Source: Actinomycetota bacterium
GTDB taxonomy: Bacteria > Actinomycetota > Actinomycetes > S36-B12 > UBA10799
Direction: 5' to 3'
Assembly (NCBI GenBank): GCA_020636995.1
Contig: JACJWU010000013.1
Location: 1-34,236, forward strand
DNA length: 34,236 nt
This document shows positions 22,998-30,721 of this stretch, piece after piece. The translations under genes and the position numbers were made by a program. Under the pieces are notes generated by a model. That model did no database searches and had not been told where the DNA came from. It was given only the letters and a program-made list of their open reading frames with translations. Position 1 is the stretch's first letter. Every line of letters begins with the position of its first letter.

Positions 22998-24581
22998 TCA
23001 ATGGACGCCTGTCGGCGACTGCGTGTCCTCACGCTGATACTGCGCGACAAGGTCGAGCTCGTCCTGCTTGCGCGGGTAGGCGAACCACGTGATCGCCACT
23101 GCGATGAGGATGGCGATGATCCCCGCGGCATAGGCGGCGTTCGATCCCTCCAGGAAGGCCTTTCGTGCGGCCTCCTCGATCACAGACTGGTATTGCGGGT
23201 ATTGCGCACCCACCGCCTCCGCGCCCGCGTAGGACTTCTGCAACTGGGTCTGGATCTCGTCGTTGACGAGGTTGCTTTGCGGGGAGGATGCCACGGCTGA
23301 CGCAATTGCGGCTCCGTAACCCACAGTGAGCAAGGCGCCCAGGATCGACTGCATCACCGCACCGCCGAGGTCGCGTTGCAGGTCGGCGGTGCCCGAGGCC
23401 ATCCCCGCACGCTTGACCGGCACCGACGCCGTCAGCGAGTGCGATGCCGGCGTCCCGGCGAACCCGACGCCCATCCCCAGCAGCATGTAGGCCAGCGCCA
23501 CGGCCCAGTACGGCGTATTGACGTCCCACAGGACCAACATCGCTGCGAAGCCGAGCAGGAAGAACAGGAATCCCAGAAGCAGCGTCGCCCGCGAACCGCG
23601 CGCATCGACCATTCGTGCACTCAGTCCGGCGACCGCGACCATCGCGATCGACGCGGGGAGCACGGCGGCGCCTGCGGACAGCGTGTCGTAGCCCAGGACG
23701 TTCTGCATGAACTGTTGGCCGATGTACATCGTCCCCATCAATGTTCCGAACACGATCATCCCGGCCACCGCCGCGACCCAGAAGATGCGTCGGGCCACCA
23801 CCGTCAGGTCGTACAGCGGGTTCTCCGCCCGCCGTTGCCGCCGCACGAAGAGCACCCCCGACACCACCGCCACAACAGCGAAGGCCAGTGCGATACCCCA
23901 CCCGTTCGGCACCGGGGCGAAGTTGATGGCCAGGACAAGGCTCGCGATGAACACCATGGACAGCAGGCCACCCTGGTTGTCCACCGGCTCCGAGGTCTCG
24001 TTGACATGCGCGGGGATCAGTCGCCAGGCGAACAGCAAGGCGATCGCCGCCAGCGGCACAGTGACCAGGAAGACCGAACCCCACCAGAAATGCTCCAGCA
24101 GCCAGCCTGCGGTGAGGGGTCCGATCACCATCACCCCGCTGCCGATGGCGGACCACTTGGCGATGGCCTTCGTGCGTTCCGGACCGTCGGCCCACAGCGC
24201 AGTGATCAAGGCCAGCGTGGTCGGGTAGGCCATGCCGGCGCAGACGCCTCCGAAGATCCGCGCGATCACGAGCACAGCCTCGTTCCACGCATACGCGGCC
24301 AACAGGGCGGCGGGGATCGACAGCCCCATTCCCAGCAGCAGGAGGCGTTTGCGCCCCGAGTGGTCACCGATCGCCCCGAGGTAGAGCACCGAGGCCGCCA
24401 GACCCAGGGAGAATCCGACAGCGATCATGTTCAACGAGGTCTGCCCGGCGTCGAAGAACCGGCCGATGGACGGCAGCGCGACGTTGGCCACGGAGAGGTT
24501 GAGATTGGCGACTCCGGCGACGGCGATCAGGGTCGCGAGCACCGCAGTGGCGCGAGCGGGCTGCGCAGAGGTGGCGGTCAC
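22998..24581 (-). CDS. MFS drug-exporter-like transporter, DHA2 (14-TM) family
   Basis: A 527-residue transporter with about 14 hydrophobic helices. DHA2 features: 'NLNLSVANVALPSIGRFFDAG' in helix 1, motif A 'GAIGDHSGRKRLLLLGM' after helix 2, 'RIFGGVCAGMAYPTTLALITALW', motif C-like 'GSGVMVIGPLTAGWLLEHFWWGSVFLV', and a late 'ASGTADLQRDLGGAVMQSILGA'. A long extracytoplasmic loop (about 435-485, 'QSNLVNDEIQTQLQKSYAGAEAVGAQYPQYQ') precedes the last helix, as in EmrB/QacA proteins. Proton-driven export of drugs or lipids is the family role. Start GTG 24581 is chosen from the CATCGT hexamer six bases upstream and GAAGGG between; an upstream start would overlap the next gene. Confidence 0.9.
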   Translation of the reverse strand: MTATSAQPARATAVLATLIAVAGVANLNLSVANVALPSIGRFFDAGQTSLNMIAVGFSLGLAASVLYLGAIGDHSGRKRLLLLGMGLSIPAALLAAYAWNEAVLVIARIFGGVCAGMAYPTTLALITALWADGPERTKAIAKWSAIGSGVMVIGPLTAGWLLEHFWWGSVFLVTVPLAAIALLFAWRLIPAHVNETSEPVDNQGGLLSMVFIASLVLAINFAPVPNGWGIALAFAVVAVVSGVLFVRRQRRAENPLYDLTVVARRIFWVAAVAGMIVFGTLMGTMYIGQQFMQNVLGYDTLSAGAAVLPASIAMVAVAGLSARMVDARGSRATLLLGFLFFLLGFAAMLVLWDVNTPYWAVALAYMLLGMGVGFAGTPASHSLTASVPVKRAGMASGTADLQRDLGGAVMQSILGALLTVGYGAAIASAVASSPQSNLVNDEIQTQLQKSYAGAEAVGAQYPQYQSVIEEAARKAFLEGSNAAYAAGIIAILIAVAITWFAYPRKQDELDLVAQYQREDTQSPTGVH

Positions 24582-24598
24582 CCCTTCACGATGCCAAA

Positions 24599-25561
24599 TC
24601 AGCCGCCGGACTTCGCATCGGCGAGCACCTCTGCCAGCCACAGATCGACGAGCCAGTCGGAGTCCAACGCGGACCCCTTGCGGTCAGCACGGATGCCGGC
24701 TGGCCCACCCTCGATGGTCACCTTGTGCCACCGGGAGTCGCTCGGTACCCGGGTGAGCGCCTGGCTCACCCATCCCGGCACCGGCCCATCGGCGGTGACC
24801 CGGCCCCCGGACCCCGTGAGCCGGAAAGGCTCGGTGGGCGCCTGCACGAGCACCGCCGTGCTGCCCGAGTACGCCTCCATCACGACGTGCCGGCCGTACC
24901 GCTCCCCCTCCATCACCGTCGGTCCGACCACATGGTGGCCGATGCCGTCGGTACCGATGCGCGGCAGCAGGATGGACTTCGGCGTCGCGGAGATGTGCAG
25001 CCCGAGCCCCGAGTTGTAGTCATCGGTCGCCTCTCGCGCCCGGCGCATGTTGAACGGCAGCATCAGCGCCATCACCAACACCATGGCCAGACCCGGCAGC
25101 GCCGCGATCGGGATCCCGATCCCGGTCTCCCCGAACGGTTGCCACACGCCGGTCACCGTCCCGGAGATGTACAGGTATCCCCCCAACGGCAGCAGGATGG
25201 CGATCAGCGCGGTGGGGATGAACAGCCCGATCGACTGCTTGTGTGCACGTTTCGCCCCGGAGCGGGCCCGAGCCCCGTCCGCGCCCGGCAGCGTGAGCGC
25301 GGCCTGCATGCCCTGCGGCGTCTGCGGGAGTTCGCCGGCAGGCGTGGCTTCGACCTCAGGTGTGGGGTTGGTGCGCAACAGCGCGATCCCCTGCATGAGC
25401 AGGATGCCCATCAGGTAGATGCCCACAGCGGCGCCGAACACGAGGTAGGGGGGTTCGTCCCCGGGCTTGGTGCTGATGCCCACCCGCACCACGACGAACA
25501 CGATGGCGACCAGGCCACCGACCACCCACAGACGGTACAGAAGGGACTGTTTCCAGATCAC
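24599..25561 (-). CDS. Unrecognised four-TM membrane protein
   Basis: A 320-residue protein I do not recognise. Two N-terminal helices (about 9-27, 'LWVVGGLVAIVFVVVRVG', and 38-61, 'YLVFGAAVGIYLMGILLMQGIALL'), a Pro/Ala linker (PTPEVEATPAGELPQTPQG), two more helices (about 110-135 and 145-170), then a soluble C-terminal domain of about 140 residues starting after 'PFNMRRAREATDDYNSGLGLHI' with alternating strands ('GRHVVMEAYSGSTAVLVQAP', 'RWHKVTIEGGPAGIRADRKGS'). Start GTG 25561 follows CACACT by seven bases. It sits between a GAP-family and a DHA2 exporter gene, so a role in envelope or export is possible but not shown. Confidence 0.7.
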   Translation of the reverse strand: MIWKQSLLYRLWVVGGLVAIVFVVVRVGISTKPGDEPPYLVFGAAVGIYLMGILLMQGIALLRTNPTPEVEATPAGELPQTPQGMQAALTLPGADGARARSGAKRAHKQSIGLFIPTALIAILLPLGGYLYISGTVTGVWQPFGETGIGIPIAALPGLAMVLVMALMLPFNMRRAREATDDYNSGLGLHISATPKSILLPRIGTDGIGHHVVGPTVMEGERYGRHVVMEAYSGSTAVLVQAPTEPFRLTGSGGRVTADGPVPGWVSQALTRVPSDSRWHKVTIEGGPAGIRADRKGSALDSDWLVDLWLAEVLADAKSGG

Positions 25562-25601
25562 TCGCCAGAGTGTGCCAGCCCGACCGGGTTCCAGGCAAAG
25601 A

Positions 25602-26252
25602 TCACTTGAGACCCGAGTAGAGCAGCAGCACCGCGAAGAAGAATGCGATGCCCGCATTGATCTGGTGCTCGTACGTGGTGGTCACATGGTTCATCCGCGC
25701 CAGCACCGGGTCGGCGCGTTTGCCCATCAATGTGGCCGCGAGAACGGGCAGCACGACCGGCAACATCGTGAACACGTAGACGATCGCGAGCAGGATGAAC
25801 TGCTGGTCCGGCGGCAGTCCCGCGGTGATCGTGATGTGGGTGGCCGCCAGCACCAGGACCAGTGATGAGGCGTTGCCGGCCATCGCACCCGCCCCCACCC
25901 CGAAGAACAGGCGGGGCTTGGCCTCCTGCACCCGCTCCGACCGCGGCTTCGGCGGATCGTGGCGGTGGCGCAGCGAACGCAGACCCAACAGGATCAGCAA
26001 CACCGCCGCCCCGATCTTCACACCCCTCTCCACCGCATCCTGGTGCGAGCTGGCGATGTCGATCCCCTTCGCGACGGTCGCGAGGACCGCCATGAAGCCC
26101 AGGAGGACCACGGCACAGCCCAGAGCCATGGCCCACGCCCGCCTCTTCTGGTCACGCACCCCCGCGAGGATGAGCAGTTGCAGGGTGAGCAGCGTGGGGC
26201 TCACCGCCGCGCCGAGCGCGAGCGGCAGGACGATCGCGAGCGTCTTCCCCAC
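25602..26252 (-). CDS. GAP/Sap-family (LysE-superfamily) membrane protein
   Basis: A 216-residue protein with six predicted helices: 'TLAIVLPLALGAAVSPTLLTLQLLILAG', 'AWAMALGCAVVLLGFMAVLATVA', 'VKIGAAVLLILLGLRSL', 'GVGAGAMAGNASSLVLVLAATHI', 'ILLAIVYVFTMLPVVLPVLAATLMG' and 'INAGIAFFFAVLLLYSGL'. The central cytoplasmic loop is basic (RHRHDPPKPRSER). It matches the GAP/Sap group better than the copy at 14377 because of the 'AVSPTLL' helix-1 motif. Proposed role: export of a glycolipid or small solute. Start GTG 26252 follows TAGCCT by seven bases. Confidence 0.8.
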   Translation of the reverse strand: MGKTLAIVLPLALGAAVSPTLLTLQLLILAGVRDQKRRAWAMALGCAVVLLGFMAVLATVAKGIDIASSHQDAVERGVKIGAAVLLILLGLRSLRHRHDPPKPRSERVQEAKPRLFFGVGAGAMAGNASSLVLVLAATHITITAGLPPDQQFILLAIVYVFTMLPVVLPVLAATLMGKRADPVLARMNHVTTTYEHQINAGIAFFFAVLLLYSGLK

Positions 26253-26259
26253 GAGCGTC

Positions 26260-26265
26260 AGGCTA
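26260..26265 (-). promoter_or_regulatory. -10 element, leaderless promoter
   Basis: TAGCCT on the minus strand, seven bases before the GTG at 26252. Confidence 0.5.
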
Positions 26266-26283
26266 GGGGGCCAGGTGGCCGGG

Positions 26284-26790
26284 TTACCAGCCTTCGGTAC
26301 CGGGGGCGCCCTTGTACGGCCCGGCGATGCGGGACGTGGGCCAGTCCCCGTAGAAGCTGCTGGGCAACGGCGTCACCGCCTCACCGGCGACCTCACACAG
26401 GTCCACCCGTTGCGGATAGAAACAGACCGCGTTGACCAGGTCCTCGTACCCCCGCGACGGCCGGGGGTACCACCAGCAGACCTGCGGCACCACCGGACCG
26501 CCGGGCAGGCGTAGGTCGGCGTAACTCGCCACGCCCTTGTACTCGCAGACAGTGCGCAGGCTGACCTCATGCAGATGTGACCAATCCACATCCCCGGCGG
26601 GAATGTAATAGGCCGGCGCGTGGGCGGTCTCCAGGACCCGCAGCGTCCGCTTGCTCTCTGCCAGCACGTGCCCCGCGTGCACGACGCGCACCAACTCGTC
26701 ACTGGGCACGACGGCCGGCGGGCGCGGGTAATCCCAGACCGACTCCTGGCCCGGCCCGACCGGTTGACGTTTCGGCGCGCGTCCCCACAT
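26284..26790 (-). CDS. DUF427 family protein
   Basis: A 168-residue DUF427 protein: 'ESVWDYPRPPAVVPSDELVRVVHAGHVLAESKRTLRVLETAHAPAYYIPAGDVDWSHL' holds the family core ('VRV...G..lAdS.ra..vlEt..pp.yYiP..DV...'), followed by 'TVCEYKGVASYADL' and the closing Trp/Tyr-rich part 'CWWYPRPSRGYEDLVNAVCFYPQRVDL'. The family folds as a small beta barrel of unknown function, common in actinobacteria. Start ATG 26790; CACGCT lies seven bases before it. It diverges from the DCC gene. Confidence 0.88.
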   Translation of the reverse strand: MWGRAPKRQPVGPGQESVWDYPRPPAVVPSDELVRVVHAGHVLAESKRTLRVLETAHAPAYYIPAGDVDWSHLHEVSLRTVCEYKGVASYADLRLPGGPVVPQVCWWYPRPSRGYEDLVNAVCFYPQRVDLCEVAGEAVTPLPSSFYGDWPTSRIAGPYKGAPGTEGW

Positions 26791-26871
26791 GGGTTACAGC
26801 GTGCAACCGGTGACGCCGCCGCGCAATTCGGCTCGCCGTGCCCCTTCACCCGGACGCGGGACAATGGAGTC

Positions 26872-27213
26872 ATGGTCACAGTGGTCTTCGACGGGTACTG
26901 CACCTTGTGCAACCGCACGGTGACGTTCCTGCAGCGTCACGCGGTTCCGGGCGCTCTGGAGTATGTGGCCAATCCGGCGGCCGACCAGACCAGCGTGATC
27001 GTGATCGACGGCGACCGTGAATACACCAAGTCCGATGCCGTGCTGCACCTGATCGGTCACCTCCGCCGACCATGGCCGGCGCTGGGCGTCCTGCGGATCG
27101 TCCCCCGCGGGATCCGCGACCGCGTCTACGACGTCGTGGCCGCCAACCGCTACCGGTGGTTCGGGCGCACCGAATACGCGTGTGCGCTGCGCCCCTCCGC
27201 GGATCGTTTGTGA
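26872..27213 (+). CDS. DCC-family thiol-disulfide oxidoreductase
   Basis: A 113-residue protein with the DCC signature 'VVFDGYCTLCNRTVTFLQRHA' (Asp7, Cys10, Cys13), then 'VIVIDGDREYTKSDAVLHLIGHL' and 'LRIVPRGIRDRVYDVVAANRYRWFGR', the usual order of the YuxK/DUF393 family, thought to be thioredoxin-fold oxidoreductases. The partner is unknown. Start ATG 26872 follows GACAAT by six bases. The TGA stop lies inside the left arm of hairpin E7. Confidence 0.9.
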   Translation: MVTVVFDGYCTLCNRTVTFLQRHAVPGALEYVANPAADQTSVIVIDGDREYTKSDAVLHLIGHLRRPWPALGVLRIVPRGIRDRVYDVVAANRYRWFGRTEYACALRPSADRL

Positions 27214-27263
27214 CGAAGTTGCCGGAATTCGCCCAGTAACCAGGCCCGTGACTTCGTCACAAA
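27207..27263. terminator. Hairpin E7 containing both convergent stop codons
   Basis: Perfect 13-base arms TTTGTGACGAAGT (27207-27219) and ACTTCGTCACAAA (27251-27263). The TGA of the DCC gene (27211-27213) is in the left arm and the TGA of glycerate kinase (27259-27257, minus strand) in the right arm, at mirror positions. It could be a bidirectional terminator; no T tract is present. The right arm resembles those of E1 and E8. Confidence 0.75.
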
Positions 27264-28225
27264 GGACGGGACGCTGCCACCGATGCCGCCAGGTCGGCCA
27301 GTGCTGCTGCGGGATCGCTGAACGCGCGCTCCCCCGCGAAGTCCAGCAGTGAGTACGCCGGCACCGGGGAGTCGGGGAGGTCCACCTGCCCCGCGAGTAC
27401 GACCACCCGCGTGGCGACCTCGCGCACCCCGGACACGACCTTGCCGTGCAAGGACTGCCAGTCGAACCTGCCCTCTCCGGTGATGACCACATCGGCGACC
27501 GCACACGCGGGCCGAAGCCCCACGGCCTGCGCCACGAGGTCAATGCCCGACACCCGCCGCCCACCGAGCAGCATCAGGCCGAATCCAAGACCGCCCGCGG
27601 CGCCCGCGCCGGGGGACTCGGCGAGGTCGGGTGCTTGCGCGGCCCAGGCCGCCATCCGCTCCTCGAGTGCGGGCAGGTCCTCGGGTGAGGCACCCTTCTG
27701 CGGGGCGAAGCCGTAGGTCGCACCCTGTGGCCCGAGTAAGGGGCTGTCCACATCCGTGGCGAGCAGCAGCCCCGGCACCTGCAGTCCGTCCAACGCTTCC
27801 ACCGCACCCCGCCCGCCGTCGTTGGTACCGGACCCCCCGAGCCCCACGACGATGTGCGAGCACTCCCGGGCAGCATCGATCAGTTGCCCGACACCGGCAC
27901 TCGACGTCTCAGATGGGTTCCGCTCCTCGGGCGCCAGCAACGCCAGCCCATTGGCTTGTGCGGCTTCGATGTACGCGGTGTCGCCCACCTGCAGCCAGTG
28001 TGCGGTGATCGGGCGGCCAAGCGGGTCGGCCACCGCCACATCGTGCACAGCGCCCCCGAGGTTCGCGTGCAGAACCTCGACGAACCCCGGCCCACCGTCG
28101 GCCAAGGGGATCCGCCGCACCTCGTCGGCGGTCCGCACCCGCAGCCACCCGTCGGCGATGGCGGCAGCCGCCTCAACGGCGCTCAGGGTCCCGGCGAACT
28201 TGTCCGGACAGACGACGACACGCAC
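27257..28225 (-). CDS. Glycerate kinase (GlxK/GarK type)
   Basis: A 322-residue glycerate 2-kinase-type enzyme: 'VVVCPDKFAGTLSAVEAAAAIADGW' at the N-terminus, 'PLADGGPGFVEVLHANLGG', 'TAYIEAAQANGLALL', the 'HIVVGLGGSGTNDGGRGAVEAL' loop, and 'DVVITGEGRFDWQSLHGKVVSGV', all hallmarks of the family. It phosphorylates glycerate into lower glycolysis. It is shorter than the usual 370-380 residues, with the loss spread over the middle and the C-terminus, not one clear deletion. Start GTG 28225 follows CACACT by six bases. It is 12 bases downstream of the glutathione peroxidase gene. Confidence 0.92.
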   Translation of the reverse strand: MRVVVCPDKFAGTLSAVEAAAAIADGWLRVRTADEVRRIPLADGGPGFVEVLHANLGGAVHDVAVADPLGRPITAHWLQVGDTAYIEAAQANGLALLAPEERNPSETSSAGVGQLIDAARECSHIVVGLGGSGTNDGGRGAVEALDGLQVPGLLLATDVDSPLLGPQGATYGFAPQKGASPEDLPALEERMAAWAAQAPDLAESPGAGAAGGLGFGLMLLGGRRVSGIDLVAQAVGLRPACAVADVVITGEGRFDWQSLHGKVVSGVREVATRVVVLAGQVDLPDSPVPAYSLLDFAGERAFSDPAAALADLAASVAASRPL

Positions 28226-28237
28226 ACGTGCAGTGTG

Positions 28238-28699
28238 TCAGGCGGACAGCGCCTTCTCGATCGCGTCGCTCATGGTCGCGGGCTCGACCCGTGTGTCGAA
28301 ACGCTCAGCGACCTCACCGTCGCGGCCGATCAGGAACTTCGTGAAGTTCCATTGGATGTCGTCGCCGGCGGTCAGCCATGTGAACAGCGGATCAGCGTCG
28401 TCGCCCTTGACGTCGACCTTGGCCATCATCGGGAAAGTCACGCCGTAGTTCACCTGGCAGAACTCGGCGATCTCCTCGTTCGTGCCGGGGTCCTGGTTGC
28501 CGAACTGATTGCAGGGGAACCCGATGACCGTGACGCCGCGGTCCTTGAACTGCTGGTACAGGGCCTCGAGGCCTGCGAACTGCGGCGTGAATCCGCACTT
28601 GCTCGCGGTGTTCACGATCACCAGGACCTGACCCCGGTGATCACCGAGGTCCACCTGGGAACCGTCGCCGGCCTGAACCTTGAAGTCGTAGATGCTCAT
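28238..28699 (-). CDS. Glutathione peroxidase family (probably thioredoxin-dependent)
   Basis: A 153-residue peroxidase with Cys35 in 'NTASKCGFTPQFAGLEALY' (selenocysteine replaced by cysteine), Gln in 'VIGFPCNQFGNQDPG' and Trp-Asn in 'IQWNFTKFLI', the catalytic tetrad. The Cys in FPCNQF is present, as in most bacterial members, which use thioredoxin; actinobacteria do not normally make glutathione. It reduces H2O2 and lipid peroxides. Start ATG 28699 follows GAGACT by seven bases. It lies between the Pro-rich protein and glycerate kinase genes on the same strand. Confidence 0.94.
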   Translation of the reverse strand: MSIYDFKVQAGDGSQVDLGDHRGQVLVIVNTASKCGFTPQFAGLEALYQQFKDRGVTVIGFPCNQFGNQDPGTNEEIAEFCQVNYGVTFPMMAKVDVKGDDADPLFTWLTAGDDIQWNFTKFLIGRDGEVAERFDTRVEPATMSDAIEKALSA

Positions 28700-28741
28700 G
28701 GCCTTCAGTCTCAGGGCAAGCGGGTCACACCGCCACCGGGA

Positions 28742-29647
28742 CTAGTTGAAGGCCACCACACCCTGACAACTCGACGCGGCCTTGTTCATTTCCTTGACGA
28801 CGTCGTTCATGACCTTCTCCGGCGAGTCGGCGTTGTAGATGACCTCCATGCCGGTGGCCAGCACCTGCGCACACTTGGTCGCGAGCGCGGTCTTGGCCTC
28901 CTGCGCCTGCAGTTCGTCCTTCAGCGTCGCGTTCTTCGACGCCGCCTCCTTGGCCGCCTGGTTGTACTGCTGCTGGAGGTCCTTGAGCTTGCCGGCCTCG
29001 CTCTTGAGTTCCTTGCCCTTGGTCTTCAACTTGGCGGCGACCTCGGCGTGTGCGGCCTGCGCCTTGTCCAGCGCCGCTTTCACCTCTTCCTCATCTTGGG
29101 TGTCTGCGTCGATCTGGGCCTGCAGCTGCGCGACCTGTGCGGCGCTGTCCTGCGCAGCGGTGTCGGCGTTGCTCTTCTGCATGAAACCCCACGCGAGCGC
29201 ACCCGCGGCGAGCAGCGCGCAGACGCCGGTTGCGACCTTCCACCCGACCCCACTGCCACCACCGGAGGCCGGCGGTTCGTCGGTGGGCGGCATTCCAGGC
29301 GGGGGGCCCTGCGGCAGCTGACCGAACTGCCCGGGAGGGCCTGCTGGCGGCTGCGCCCCCGGAGGAGGTCCGAAGCCCTGGGGCGGGGGGCCCTGCGGCG
29401 GCATCCCGGGCGGCGGACCCTGCGGCGGGGGGCCTTGCGGCGGGGGGCCTTGCGGAGGGGGGCCTTGCGGCGGCATCCCGGGCGGCGGACCTTGCGGCGG
29501 GGGGCCCTGGGGCGGCATGGCGGCGCCGGGGGGCGGTGCGAATCCACCCGGCGGCGGACCGGCCGGGGGTTGCTGCGGCCCGGGCGCCCCCGGGAACTCG
29601 GGTTCTGGTGCGCCGGGGAACTCCGGTTCGCCGTATTCGTTCGACAT
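28742..29647 (-). CDS. Pro/Gly/Gln-rich, single-TM, coiled-coil protein
   Basis: A 301-residue protein in three parts. Residues 1-130: low-complexity proline tract of repeated PPQGPPPQG / PPPGM units after two 'EFPGAP' repeats. About 133-152: one membrane helix (GWKVATGVCALLAAGALAWGF). About 155-260: heptad-like coiled coil (SAAQVAQLQAQIDADTQDEEEVKAALDKAQ...LKDLQQQYNQAAKEAASKNATLKDELQAQ), then a short tail with two Cys (KCAQVLATG, SSCQGVVAF) that could form a disulfide. Topology is probably proline tract inside, coil outside. No named family; such architectures occur in actinobacterial envelope proteins. Start ATG 29647 has GGGAGG eight bases upstream; TAGTTT further up may be its -10. Confidence 0.85.
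   Translation of the reverse strand: MSNEYGEPEFPGAPEPEFPGAPGPQQPPAGPPPGGFAPPPGAAMPPQGPPPQGPPPGMPPQGPPPQGPPPQGPPPQGPPPGMPPQGPPPQGFGPPPGAQPPAGPPGQFGQLPQGPPPGMPPTDEPPASGGGSGVGWKVATGVCALLAAGALAWGFMQKSNADTAAQDSAAQVAQLQAQIDADTQDEEEVKAALDKAQAAHAEVAAKLKTKGKELKSEAGKLKDLQQQYNQAAKEAASKNATLKDELQAQEAKTALATKCAQVLATGMEVIYNADSPEKVMNDVVKEMNKAASSCQGVVAFN
29394..29516 (-). repeat. Coding minisatellite in the proline-rich tract
   Basis: A 26-base unit (29394-29419) recurs exactly at 29466-29491, a 72-base period, with 15-base GGGGGGCC(T/C)TGCGG(C/A)G-type subunits between. It encodes the repeated PPQG units. Unit number is likely to vary between strains. Confidence 0.65.
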
Positions 29648-29714
29648 GAGGACCCTCCCGTTGAGTCGTCCTCAAACTACTGCTCCGGGGCGCAAGTGGG
29701 GGCGTGACACGGCG

Positions 29715-29720
29715 TAGCCT
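29715..29720 (+). promoter_or_regulatory. -10 element, leaderless promoter
   Basis: TAGCCT, seven bases before the GTG at 29728. Confidence 0.5.
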
Positions 29721-29727
29721 CGTGAAC

Positions 29728-30657
29728 GTGCAAGCGATCGTGGTCGATTCTCCCGGCGGGCCCGAGTCCCTGCAGTTACGCAGCGTGGCCGATCCCACTG
29801 CCGGACCTGGCGAGGTGGTCGTCGAGGTGGTCGCGGCCGGGGTGAACCGCGCCGATCTGCTGCAGCGCCAGGGCTTCTACCCGCCGCCACCGGGTGCCAG
29901 CGACATCCTCGGTCTGGAGGTGTCGGGGACCCTCGACGAGGAACCTGTGTGCGCATTGCTCACCGGCGGCGGATACGCCGAGCAGGTCGCGGTCCCGCGC
30001 GGACAGGTCATGCCGCTTCCACCGGGAGTTGATGTGGTCACGGCAGCGGGGGTCCCGGAGGTCGCCTGCACCGTCTACTCCAACCTCGCGATGACTGCCC
30101 GCCTGCAGCCCGGCGAGTGGCTGCTCGTCCACGGCGGCGGATCCGGCATCGGCACCTTCGCGATCCAATGGGCGCGGGCGATTGGTGCCCATGTGGCGGT
30201 CACCGCGGGCAGCGAGGAGAAGCTGCAGCGATGCGCCGAACTCGGCGCGGAGGTCCTGATCAACTACCGCGAGCAGGACTTCGTGGAGGCTCTGCCGCAA
30301 CCCGCCGACGTGATCCTCGACGTCGTCGGCGCCAAGTATCTCGAGCGCAACGTGAAGGCACTTGCCGACGGTGGCCGCTTGGTGGTCATCGGACTGCAGG
30401 GCGGCGTGAAGGCGGAACTGAATCTCGGTGCTCTTCTTTCCAAACGCGGTGCCATCATCGCCACCTCGTTACGCAGCCGCCCCGTCGAGCAGAAAGCCGA
30501 GATCTGCGAAGCGGTTGTGCGGGATGTCTGGCCGCTCTACGCCTCCGGGACCATCCGGCCGGTGATCGACCGGGTGCTCCCACTTGCCGACGCCGCCGAC
30601 GCCCACCGTCTGCTCGCCGACTCCGGCCACTTCGGCAAGGTACTGCTGAAGGTCTGA
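29728..30657 (+). CDS. NAD(P)H:quinone oxidoreductase, MDR superfamily (PIG3-like)
   Basis: A 309-residue zinc-free medium-chain dehydrogenase. 'GEVVVEVVAAGVNRADLLQRQGFYPPPPGASDILGLEVSG' is the signature of the PIG3/quinone oxidoreductase group; the nucleotide site 'WLLVHGGGSGIGTFAIQWARAIGAHVAVTAGSEEKL' follows, then 'GAEVLINYREQDF' and 'VILDVVGAKYLERNVKALADGGRLVVIG'. It reduces quinones or enones with NADPH. Start GTG 29728 follows TAGCCT by seven bases; the frame-open GTG at 29704 lies before the promoter. The usual middle section is a little short. It converges on the photolyase gene across hairpin E8. Confidence 0.93.
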   Translation: MQAIVVDSPGGPESLQLRSVADPTAGPGEVVVEVVAAGVNRADLLQRQGFYPPPPGASDILGLEVSGTLDEEPVCALLTGGGYAEQVAVPRGQVMPLPPGVDVVTAAGVPEVACTVYSNLAMTARLQPGEWLLVHGGGSGIGTFAIQWARAIGAHVAVTAGSEEKLQRCAELGAEVLINYREQDFVEALPQPADVILDVVGAKYLERNVKALADGGRLVVIGLQGGVKAELNLGALLSKRGAIIATSLRSRPVEQKAEICEAVVRDVWPLYASGTIRPVIDRVLPLADAADAHRLLADSGHFGKVLLKV

Positions 30658-30658
30658 G

Positions 30659-30707
30659 CCTTTTGGTGAAGATCTGACATCTCACGTGTCACTTCTTCAC
30701 CAAAAGG
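30659..30707. terminator. Hairpin E8 between convergent genes
   Basis: Perfect 13-base arms CCTTTTGGTGAAG (30659-30671) and CTTCACCAAAAGG (30695-30707), one base after the quinone oxidoreductase stop. TCACGTGTCACTTCTTCACC (30682-30701) is identical to 641-660 in E1, and the preceding C also matches; the outer stem differs from E1 by a compensated C-G to T-A change. There is no T tract. Confidence 0.75.
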
Positions 30708-30721
30708 GCGCCGCCGCCCCC

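Noticed and set aside
23376..25019. Plus-strand frame of 547 codons opposite the DHA2 exporter
   Set aside because: His/Gln/Arg-rich shadow with no domains; the minus strand has an unbroken 14-TM transporter.
28700..28754. Inverted repeat GGCCTTCA / TGAAGGCC around the peroxidase promoter
   Set aside because: Only eight bases per arm with a 39-base interior, overlapping coding sequence and a promoter; easily chance.
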